Positions 6,799-13,178 of a stretch of DNA of 13,178 nucleotides are shown piece by piece. The stretch lies in the NCBI GenBank assembly GCA_025056955.1, contig JANWYL010000039.1, forward strand, positions 3,244 through 16,421, in the 5' to 3' direction. How positions within the stretch are numbered: the stretch's first letter is position 1; every line of letters starts with the position of its first letter. This DNA comes from Sandaracinaceae bacterium. GTDB taxonomy: Bacteria > Myxococcota_A > Polyangia > Polyangiales > Sandaracinaceae. The position numbers and the translations under genes are program-made. The notes under the pieces were generated by a model. The model saw nothing but the letters and a program-made list of their open reading frames with translations, made no database searches and was not told the DNA's origin.

Positions 6799-8043
6799 AT
6801 GGCAGGTTCTCTTGGGGTTGAGCCAGGGCCTTTGCATCCGACTAAAGAAAAAGAAGGAATGGGGGCGGCACGGCCAGGGGGAGGGGAATACGAAGCGCTG
6901 CGCGAGCCGCCGCCTCTTGCCAAAAGGATAGCCCTTTTTGTCGTTGTGGGCTTGATTGTTTGGCTTGGCGTTGCGCTTGGGAGGCGCATCGACGGGGCCA
7001 TCCAAGACAAAAAGCGCATCGAAGCAGAGCGGCAGGAAGTGGTTGGGGGGGGAGAAGCACTTCCTTTTGTCGAAGCAGTGCATCCCGAAGTGGTGATGCA
7101 TGAGCCGATGGTGCGAGTGAGGGGAGAGCTTGAGCCAATTCAGGCTGCTGACATCGGTTTTGAAGTGCCAGGTCGCCTTGCACGGGTTGAAGTGCGGCTG
7201 GGTGATGAGGTGCGCGCTGGCCAAATGCTTGCTGTCCTGGATCGCGCTTCGATTGGGGCACAAGCCCAAGCCAGCCAGGCGGCAATCGGGGTGGCTCAGG
7301 CCAATGTGGAGATGTTGCGAGAGCGGGTTGAGCTTTTGCGCGGCCTTGTGGCTTCTGGCGCTGCACCCGAGCGTGACCTCAGTGCTGCTGAGCGTCAATT
7401 GGCCATTGCCGAGGCCCAGCTGCGTCAGGCCCAGGCAGGCTTGCGCACAGTGTCGACGGCGGCCGAAGATCACGTGCTGCGTGCGCCTTTTGAGGGGGTG
7501 GTTACCCGAGTGCCAAGCGGAGTGGGGCAGGTGGTTGTGCCTGGAGTGCCAGTGTTTCGGATTGAGGATCTCCGTTCTTTTCGTTTGCGGGCGACGGTGA
7601 GCGAGGAGGAGTTATCTCTCCTTCGGGTTGGGATGGAGGCCCGCCTCGAAGGCAAAGAGGTGCGGGGGCAGCTCAAGGGCTTGGTTCGTTCTCTCGATCC
7701 TCAGAGCCGCCGGGCACCCATCGAAATCTTTTTCCCAAACGATGGGACACTTGTTGCCCATGCAGTGGTGCGAGCGTGGATGAAGGTGGGGGAGGCAGTG
7801 CGTGCCCTGCGGATTCCGGCCAGTGCGGTGCGAGAAGATCAGAGCGTGCTTGTGGTGGGGGAGGGGGGAATCCTTGTGGCCAAGGCAGTGCAAGTAAAGG
7901 CCGAGGGCCAGGGCAATGCGATCGTTTTGAGTGGGCTTGGTCCAGAGGACTTGGTGATCGTGCAGCCAGCCCGTTTTCGCCCAGGTGATAGGGTGCGCGT
8001 TCTCCCTGAGCCTCAGCAGGCGGCAATGGCGGAGAGAAAGTGA
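6799..8043 (+). CDS. RND efflux periplasmic adaptor (membrane fusion protein)
   Basis: This 414-residue HlyD/AcrA-family adaptor would link the inner-membrane RND pump to an outer-membrane channel. It has an N-terminal cytoplasmic tail of about 40 residues, then one membrane segment (residues 43-60, ALFVVVGLIVWLGVAL) instead of a lipoprotein signal. Next comes the lipoyl-like half GFEVPGRLARVEVRLGDEV, a helical hairpin rich in Ala, Gln and Glu (from AQASQAAIGVAQANVEML to AIAEAQLRQAQAGL), and the returning lipoyl half LRAPFEGVVTRV. Beta-barrel and membrane-proximal parts follow, including the RIPASAVREDQSVLVV segment. ATG 6799 was chosen because GAGG lies 10 bases upstream and earlier starts would swallow the upstream palindrome; TTG 6733, ATG 6766 and ATG 6859 are in-frame alternatives, and the start is uncertain. 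Only 19 bases separate its stop from the pump gene, so the two form an operon. The substrate is unknown. Confidence 0.9.
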   Translation: MAGSLGVEPGPLHPTKEKEGMGAARPGGGEYEALREPPPLAKRIALFVVVGLIVWLGVALGRRIDGAIQDKKRIEAERQEVVGGGEALPFVEAVHPEVVMHEPMVRVRGELEPIQAADIGFEVPGRLARVEVRLGDEVRAGQMLAVLDRASIGAQAQASQAAIGVAQANVEMLRERVELLRGLVASGAAPERDLSAAERQLAIAEAQLRQAQAGLRTVSTAAEDHVLRAPFEGVVTRVPSGVGQVVVPGVPVFRIEDLRSFRLRATVSEEELSLLRVGMEARLEGKEVRGQLKGLVRSLDPQSRRAPIEIFFPNDGTLVAHAVVRAWMKVGEAVRALRIPASAVREDQSVLVVGEGGILVAKAVQVKAEGQGNAIVLSGLGPEDLVIVQPARFRPGDRVRVLPEPQQAAMAERK

Positions 8044-8062
8044 GCGCTGGTGAGGTGTGGCC

Positions 8063-11000
8063 ATGACTCTTTCGGACGTAGCGATTCGCCGGCCTGTGCT
8101 CACCACGATGACCTCGTTGGGCATCATGGTGCTTGGTGTGCTTGGTTTATCCCGCTTGCCCGTGAATCTCTTTCCAAATGTCGAATTCCCAGTTGTTACA
8201 GTGACGACTGTGTACCCAGGGGCAAGCCCGGCAGACGTCGAGAGCGAAGTCACAAAGGTGCTTGAGGATGCAGTGGTTTCGCTTCCGGGTGTGAAAAATT
8301 TGCAGAGTTTTTCGCGAGAGTCGGTATCGGTGCTGGTGATCGAGTTCAAGCTTGATGTCAACATCGAAGAAGCAGCAACCCTTGTGCGGGAGCGAGTGGC
8401 TCAGACGAGGCGCCTTTTGCCGCGTGAAGCAGAGGAGCCGACGGTGGCCCGCCTCGATGTGAGCGCAGCCCCAATTCTGACCTATACCCTGTCGGGGCCA
8501 GTGGATCTCCAGGTGCTCAGGCGCTATGCCGAACAAGAGCTTGCTCCTCGCCTCGAGCAGGTTGAGGGAGTTGCCTCGGCGCGAGTGCTTGGCGGGCGCG
8601 AGCGGGAGATCCAGGTCGAGCTTGATCTCGATGCGCTTCGGGGCTTGTTTCTTACGCCACTTTCTGTGGTTGAGGCGCTGCGAAGCGCCAACCTCAATTT
8701 GCCCGCTGGAGCAATTGATGAAGGGAAGCGCCGGATTGCTGTGCGCGCGCTTGGCGCCTTTCAATCTGTCGAGGAGATTCGCAATCTCCCGATTGCCAGT
8801 GGCCCGAACGCCTCGATTGTGCGGCTCAAAGACATCGCCCAAGTGATCGATGGCTTTAAAGAACCCGAGGAGATCGTGCGTACCAACGGGCAGCCCGCCG
8901 TTGTGATCGAAATTCTCAAGGCTTCTGGCACGAACACGGTGGCGCTCTCTCGGGCTGTCCAAAAGCGCATCTCAGAAATTCAAATGCCCCATGGCATTCG
9001 GGCCAACCTGATCATCGATCAGTCGGAATTCATCCTCGAAAACACCCACGAAGTTGAAATTGCGCTTTTTTACGGCGGGGCGATGGCCATTTTGGTCATT
9101 TTGATATTTTTGCTCGATTGGCGGAGCACCTTCATTTCGGGGCTAGCACTTCCCACCTCAGTTCTTGGGGCTTTTGCCTTGATGGATGCCTTTGGCTTTA
9201 GCCTCAACATGATGACTTTGCTGGGGCTCTCCCTCGCCATTGGCCTTCTCATCGATGACTCGATTGTGGTGCGCGAAAACATCATGAAGCACCTCGAGCG
9301 AGGCGAGGACCCTGTCCAAGCAGCCCAGAAGGGGACACGGGAGATTGCGCTGGCTGTGCTTGCCACGACTGCCACTTTGTGTGCGGTTTTTGTGCCTGTG
9401 GCTTTCACTGGTGGGATTGTAGGCCAATTTTTTAGGGAGTTTGGTATCACGGTTGCCGGTGCAACGATCATTTCTGCATGGGTGGCATTCACCCTGGACC
9501 CAATGCTTTCTGCCCGCTTGGCTGTCCAGAAAAGGCAACGCAAAGAGGGATGGGTGAATCTGCTCACCAAGCCAATTGAAAAGGCCTACACCCTCCTTGA
9601 TCAGCTCTATTTTTCGCTTCTTCGTTACCTGCTCGCCCGAGGCCATCGCATGGCTTTTGTGGCAATTGTTGCGCTTGGCATGCTTTTGGGCTCCTGTGCA
9701 CTTTTGCCTCTTATGGGGAGCAATTTTGTTCCTCCACAGGATCGGGGGCAGTTTCACGTGGACGTGAGGCTTCCTCCGGGAACAAGCCTCGAGGAGGCCT
9801 CAAGGCTTTCTCTTTTGGCAGAGGAGGAAGCCCTCAAGGACAAGGACTTTGTGACGATCTACGCAAAGATTGGGGGGGCTGGCAAAGAGCACACCTTCAC
9901 GTGGCGGGTCATTGCTCTTCCCAAGACCCAGCGGAAGCGCAGCCAGCATGAGCTAAAGGACGCCGTGCGATCCATCATCCTCAAGCACATTCCGTATGCT
10001 GAAATTTCAATCGCCGACCCAAGCATTGTTGAAGGCATTCGCGAGTACCCGATCCAGATCAACGTGGTTGGCGAGAACCTCGAATCCATCGCCAAGGTGG
10101 CTCGCCGTTTTGCCGATATTCTCAAGGGAATTCCAGGAACCAAGGATGTGGATGTGCAATACCAATCTGGTGCACCTGAGTTTGCTGCCAAAATTGATCG
10201 CGAACGAATTGCAGAGCTTGGGCTTCCGGCCGCAGTGTTATCGATGAATTTGCGAACAGCGATTGAGGGGGGCATTGCGGGCGTTTTCAGGGACCGATCG
10301 ACTGATGAAGAAATCAACATTCGGGTCCGCTTGCGGGAGGAGGAGCGAAATGATCTTGACGCGATTCGCAGCTTGCCCATTCCTACCCCAAAGGGGATTG
10401 TTCCAATTGGCGATCTTGTGCGCTTTGAACCAGAAGAGGGGCCCAACGAAATCCAACATTTTCAAAGGGAACGGGTGATTGTGGTCACAGCCACTCCTGG
10501 CTCAAGGCCTCTTTCTGAAGTCGTCAGGGAATTCGAAGAGGCTGTTTCCAGGGAGAAACTGCCAGAGGGAGTACGCTATCTCCTTCGCGGCCAAGTTGAG
10601 CTCATGAACGAATCCAATCGCAACATGGGAATCGCGCTTCTCCTTGGCTTTGTGTTCATTTACCTCGTGCTTGCTTCGCAATTTGAGAGCTTCATGCATC
10701 CTGCGACGATCATGCTGGCTTTGCCATTGGCAATTGTAGGGGCGATTGTGGCTCTATTTCTTGATGGAAGCGCGATGTCGATGGGGGCCCTGATCGGCAT
10801 CATTCTGCTTATGGGTTTGGTGACGAAAAACGGGATCTTGCTTGTCGATCATGCGGTCACTCGCATTCGCGAGCAGGGGCTTTCTCCAAAGCAAGCGATT
10901 CTCGAGGCGGGGCCCGCACGCTTGCGGCCGATTCTCATGACCAGTGGGGCGATGGTGCTGGGCATGTTGCCTACGGCTTTTGCGCAGGGTCAGGGGTCTG

Positions 11001-11254
11001 AGTTTCGTGCTCCCATGGCTCTTGGAGTGATTGGGGGAGTGGTGAGCTCCACGCTGCTTACCCTCGTGGTGGTTCCTGTTTTCTTCCTCTTTGTTGACAG
11101 ATTGCGAGATTGGACCATCCGTTGGGTGCTTGGGCGTCCAAGTGGTGGTCCGCCGACAGAGTCTAAGCGCAATACTGAGCTTGCTGCTGAGCTTGTGCTG
11201 GTTTCGCCTCTTTATGCGGCAATTGGAATAGCGCTTTTCGCGTTGCTCCGGTAG
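8063..11254 (+). CDS. RND family efflux pump, inner-membrane transporter (AcrB/MdtB type)
   Basis: This 1063-residue protein has the full RND transporter length (usually 1020-1050). It starts MTLSDVAIRRPV, typical of the first membrane helix region, followed by the porter segment with YPGASPADVE and LEDAV. Proton-relay residues are in place: D398 and D399 in GLLIDDSIVV (helix 4) and K922 in GLVTKNGILL (helix 10). This argues for proton-driven export of organic compounds (HAE-type) over heavy-metal pumps. Two large periplasmic loops and two sets of hydrophobic helices fit the internal duplication of the family. ATG 8063 has GAGG at 8052-8055, 7 bases upstream; a GTG at 8057 is less likely. It would work with the adaptor just upstream and with a TolC-like channel encoded elsewhere, since none is seen here. 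The substrate cannot be predicted from sequence. Confidence 0.95.
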   Translation: MTLSDVAIRRPVLTTMTSLGIMVLGVLGLSRLPVNLFPNVEFPVVTVTTVYPGASPADVESEVTKVLEDAVVSLPGVKNLQSFSRESVSVLVIEFKLDVNIEEAATLVRERVAQTRRLLPREAEEPTVARLDVSAAPILTYTLSGPVDLQVLRRYAEQELAPRLEQVEGVASARVLGGREREIQVELDLDALRGLFLTPLSVVEALRSANLNLPAGAIDEGKRRIAVRALGAFQSVEEIRNLPIASGPNASIVRLKDIAQVIDGFKEPEEIVRTNGQPAVVIEILKASGTNTVALSRAVQKRISEIQMPHGIRANLIIDQSEFILENTHEVEIALFYGGAMAILVILIFLLDWRSTFISGLALPTSVLGAFALMDAFGFSLNMMTLLGLSLAIGLLIDDSIVVRENIMKHLERGEDPVQAAQKGTREIALAVLATTATLCAVFVPVAFTGGIVGQFFREFGITVAGATIISAWVAFTLDPMLSARLAVQKRQRKEGWVNLLTKPIEKAYTLLDQLYFSLLRYLLARGHRMAFVAIVALGMLLGSCALLPLMGSNFVPPQDRGQFHVDVRLPPGTSLEEASRLSLLAEEEALKDKDFVTIYAKIGGAGKEHTFTWRVIALPKTQRKRSQHELKDAVRSIILKHIPYAEISIADPSIVEGIREYPIQINVVGENLESIAKVARRFADILKGIPGTKDVDVQYQSGAPEFAAKIDRERIAELGLPAAVLSMNLRTAIEGGIAGVFRDRSTDEEINIRVRLREEERNDLDAIRSLPIPTPKGIVPIGDLVRFEPEEGPNEIQHFQRERVIVVTATPGSRPLSEVVREFEEAVSREKLPEGVRYLLRGQVELMNESNRNMGIALLLGFVFIYLVLASQFESFMHPATIMLALPLAIVGAIVALFLDGSAMSMGALIGIILLMGLVTKNGILLVDHAVTRIREQGLSPKQAILEAGPARLRPILMTSGAMVLGMLPTAFAQGQGSEFRAPMALGVIGGVVSSTLLTLVVVPVFFLFVDRLRDWTIRWVLGRPSGGPPTESKRNTELAAELVLVSPLYAAIGIALFALLR

Positions 11255-11299
11255 TCTGTAAGCTTATGATGGTGGATTGGGTTGAGGAGCAGTGAGAGA

Positions 11300-12355
11300 T
11301 TGAATAGCCAAAAGGGCAGAAGGAAGCGGCCAAATCTCCACTCCCAGCCTCATCAAGGGAAGTGGATATGGGCATGTCGGGAGGATGCAACGCAAGATCT
11401 CGTCGAGGACCTGGTGCGGGCCCTTGGCCCAAAGGGAGAGGCGAGAGCGCTTGAGGCTGGGCTTGTGGAAAGCAAGGGGGCGCCAATTGCGGATGGCAAA
11501 ATTGATCTCACTTTCGCGCGGCAAGGTTTTCCATGTTTGGGTGTTTTTGAGCATCACGATCTTCAGGCCCTCGAGGGAGCGATTGCCGAGCGGGTGAAAA
11601 CAGCACCTGCCTTCACTGTGCAGGTTTGGGCCCCAGATTCAGAGCCAGGCAACATGCGGATGCCTCTTTGTAAGAGGATCCAAGAGAGGCTAAGAGAAGC
11701 CCTCTCAGAGCGCGGCGATCTACCGCCTTTCGTCGAGCATCCCACACAAGGGGATGTGGAGTTGGTTTCAGTGGTTTTGCGCGAGGGGGGCGAATGGATT
11801 TGGGGAGCGCAGCGATTGGCTCATGCCCTTTCGCGTTTTCCTGGGGGAAGGGCACGGATGCGGGTGCCTGGGGCCGTATCGAGGGCAGCACGCAAACTGG
11901 AGGAGGCATTTGCTTGGCTTGGTGTTGCACCTGCGGCGGGCGAACGCTGTGTCGATCTCGGTGCAGCTCCTGGAGGGTGGAGTGAGCTTTTGTTGCGAAA
12001 AGGGGCTTGGGTCGTGGCGGTTGACCCGGCAAAGTTGTCTCCAAGCATTCAGGGGCATCCGCGGCTTGTTCACCACATGATGAGTGCTTTCAGGTATGTT
12101 CCGGATGAGCCGCCTGTGGATTGGCTGTTTTGCGATATGGCTTGGCGCCCGCTCGAAGTGGCCCAGCTGATTGCCAAATGGGGCCGCAGGCGATGGACAC
12201 GCTTTGTGATTGCCAACTTCAAGCTGCCAATGCGAAGGAAATTGGAAAATGTCTACAGAATAAGGGCACTCGTTGAAGAAGGTGGTTTTCGCTACCTGCG
12301 AAGCCGCCAGCTCTACCACGATCGCGACGAATTTACGCTTCTTGCGATCGCCTGA
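11300..12355 (+). CDS. rlmM: RlmM-type 23S rRNA 2'-O-ribose methyltransferase
   Basis: This 351-residue SAM-dependent enzyme resembles RlmM (YgdE), which methylates the 2'-O-ribose of C2498 in E. coli 23S rRNA in the cytoplasm. Recognisable segments are SRAARKLEEAFAWLG, the SAM motif DLGAAPGGW (219-227), VDWLFCDMAWRP, NFKLPMRRK and RQLYHDRDEFTLL, each close to its RlmM counterpart (KLEEAF, DLGACPGGW, CDM, LKLPMKKR, QLYHDREE). The K-D-K-E tetrad of RrmJ/FtsJ-type enzymes is present as K199, D279, K308 and E344. The N-terminal 180 residues would hold the THUMP-like RNA-binding part. There is no ATG near the N-terminus; TTG 11300 was chosen because AGGAG lies 10 bases upstream, and TTG 11282 is the alternative. 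The gene begins 45 bases after the efflux pump with no terminator seen, so it may be read through from that operon. Methylation of C2498 itself is inferred from similarity. Confidence 0.9.
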   Translation: MNSQKGRRKRPNLHSQPHQGKWIWACREDATQDLVEDLVRALGPKGEARALEAGLVESKGAPIADGKIDLTFARQGFPCLGVFEHHDLQALEGAIAERVKTAPAFTVQVWAPDSEPGNMRMPLCKRIQERLREALSERGDLPPFVEHPTQGDVELVSVVLREGGEWIWGAQRLAHALSRFPGGRARMRVPGAVSRAARKLEEAFAWLGVAPAAGERCVDLGAAPGGWSELLLRKGAWVVAVDPAKLSPSIQGHPRLVHHMMSAFRYVPDEPPVDWLFCDMAWRPLEVAQLIAKWGRRRWTRFVIANFKLPMRRKLENVYRIRALVEEGGFRYLRSRQLYHDRDEFTLLAIA

Positions 12356-12685
12356 TCGGAGCCTGTTGTGCCTCCGAGGCCTCATTGTTGCGATGGGCGA
12401 GAAGAGGGCGAATGCTGCTTTTGCCTTGGAAAACACGTAAAAACTGACCCTGCTTGCTTTTTTGCGTTCTTTGTCTGGTCGAAAGAGTGGCTCAGGGGGC
12501 TTGCGACTGGAGCAAATGTTCAGTATTGTGTTTATGGAGAGAGCGATGGGGATAGGGCGCAAGGCCAGAGGGCTTTTCAGAAAACTTGGATAAAAACCGA
12601 AAACTGTTGAGAATGGCCATGGTTCTTGGCTTGGCTTTCGGATTGTGGCCTTTGGCTTGAATCGGGTGCCGTATGGGTGAGCAAG
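12356..12685. other. 330-base gap between rlmM and nrdA
   Basis: I see no gene, tRNA, clear terminator or clear promoter here. A run of six T (12458-12463) has no GC-rich stem before it. A sequence at 12521-12536, read on the - strand as ACACAATA followed by CTGAACAT, matches only the left half of an NrdR box. TTGGCTTG occurs twice (about 12628 and 12652). The gap presumably contains the nrdA promoter. Confidence 0.4.
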
Positions 12686-13178
12686 ATGGAGCGCAACTCT
12701 TTTGAATTATTTGAAGTAAGCGTTGAGATTCAGGGTGCTGGAGCAAATGGCACTCGCCCTGCGGAAGGCGATCTCTTCCCTTCTTACGGGGTGCGTTTGC
12801 GGAGAGGTGGGGGAGAATGGGAGTGTTTTGAGCCTCTCTCATTTGAGAGTGGCATTTCCCAGCTTGCTTATGGCCTCGAGCATGTCAACCCCAAAAAAAT
12901 TGTCGAACGGGTAAAAGCCAGCCTCTGCGATGGGGCCACCGAAGAGGAGTTGATTGAGCTGGTCATTCAAACTGCTGCGGCGCTCATTACTGAGCATCCC
13001 GACTACAGCCGCTTGGCAGGAAGGTTGCTGAGCCAGTCAATTTGGAAAGGGGCCCGCCAGCAGGGTATTTTGTCTTTTGGGGACTGCATTCGTTTTGGTT
13101 TTTCTCTTGGGCTCATCAATGATCGAATGCTTGCTTGGATTGAAAAAGAAGGCAATGCTTTTGATCAGGCGATCCAGC
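12686..13178 (+). CDS. nrdA: Ribonucleoside-diphosphate reductase large subunit, N-terminal part (3' end outside window)
   Basis: The frame is open from ATG 12686 to the window end, giving 164 residues of a protein usually 750 or more long. Class I NrdA reduces ribonucleotides to deoxyribonucleotides with its radical-generating partner NrdB. The visible part matches the N-terminus of the family: a diverged ATP-cone (about 36-118), where VRLRRGGGE stands for the usual KRDG segment, followed by LCDGATEEELIELVIQTAA (80-98), HPDYSRLAGRLL (104-115) and GLINDRML (142-149), comparable with E. coli YDGI, PDYQYLAARL and related segments. About 30 residues precede the cone. GGTGA at 12676-12680 lies 5 bases before the ATG and is a modest ribosome site; an ATG at 12673 is out of frame and meets a stop. 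Active-site cysteines lie beyond the window, so class and activity cannot be confirmed here. Confidence 0.85.
   Translation, partial: MERNSFELFEVSVEIQGAGANGTRPAEGDLFPSYGVRLRRGGGEWECFEPLSFESGISQLAYGLEHVNPKKIVERVKASLCDGATEEELIELVIQTAAALITEHPDYSRLAGRLLSQSIWKGARQQGILSFGDCIRFGFSLGLINDRMLAWIEKEGNAFDQAIQ

Noticed and set aside
7612..8364. Long open frames on the - strand opposite the efflux genes (also 6676-7473, 8147-8962, 9158-9757)
   Set aside because: They lie opposite strongly supported RND genes, have low-complexity His/Pro/Ser/Arg-rich composition, and show no family motif.
11266..11295. Nine-codon leader peptide frame before rlmM
   Set aside because: No ribosome site or attenuator-like hairpin follows; such a short frame is expected by chance.
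12437..12466. Inverted CGTAAAAA / TTTTTTGCG with a T run, as a terminator
   Set aside because: The stem is almost all A-T and no GC-rich hairpin precedes the T run.
12521..12536. Possible NrdR box upstream of nrdA
   Set aside because: Only the left half (ACACAATA on the - strand) fits the consensus; the right half does not, and no second box at the usual spacing was found.
12356..12685. Cobalamin riboswitch ahead of a ribonucleotide reductase
   Set aside because: No B12-box-like sequence is present, and the downstream protein looks like class I, which does not need cobalamin.

Overview
The window reads as chromosomal DNA of a Gram-negative bacterium, most plausibly a myxobacterium-like lineage (Myxococcota, formerly Deltaproteobacteria). 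The grounds are an RND efflux system (two membranes), two large secreted putative lipoproteins, one with a cysteine-knot-like C-terminus and one a PD40/TolB-type propeller containing a CVGCH motif followed by SRDG, and moderately GC-rich coding. This placement is inference; there is no rRNA or other marker here. I see no insertion sequence, phage gene, CRISPR array, tRNA or rRNA. Gene density is high, with two gene-free stretches over 300 bases (4097-4653 and 12356-12685).

Left block (1-2342, + strand): the 3' part of a DUF4874/DUF4832 protein, then a protein that joins a dihydroneopterin aldolase (FolB) domain to a cupin domain, then a short-chain dehydrogenase whose ATG overlaps the FolB-cupin stop codon (ATGA). 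The last two are almost certainly translationally coupled and may act on the same pterin or sugar-like substrate.

Middle block (2365-6564): two putative surface lipoproteins facing each other. The + strand one (2414-4096) ends in a module with 23 cysteines. The - strand one (4654-6564) has an Ig-like region, a PD40 propeller with a possible heme c site, and one cysteine unit at its C-terminus that resembles the units in its neighbour. Between them lies a 557-base gap rich in hairpins, one of which could terminate the - strand gene.

Right block (6799-12355, + strand): a membrane-anchored RND adaptor, an inner-membrane RND pump with the proton-relay residues in place, and 45 bases later an RlmM-type 23S rRNA 2'-O-ribose methyltransferase, probably starting with TTG. 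No outer-membrane channel gene and no regulator gene is present. After a 330-base gap the window ends inside a class I ribonucleotide reductase large subunit (nrdA), of which the first 164 residues are visible.

The observations most worth following up are the FolB-cupin fusion with its coupled reductase, the heme-motif propeller, the related cysteine tags on two convergent lipoproteins, and the hairpin-rich gap between them. I found no complete, clearly new defence or mobile system.
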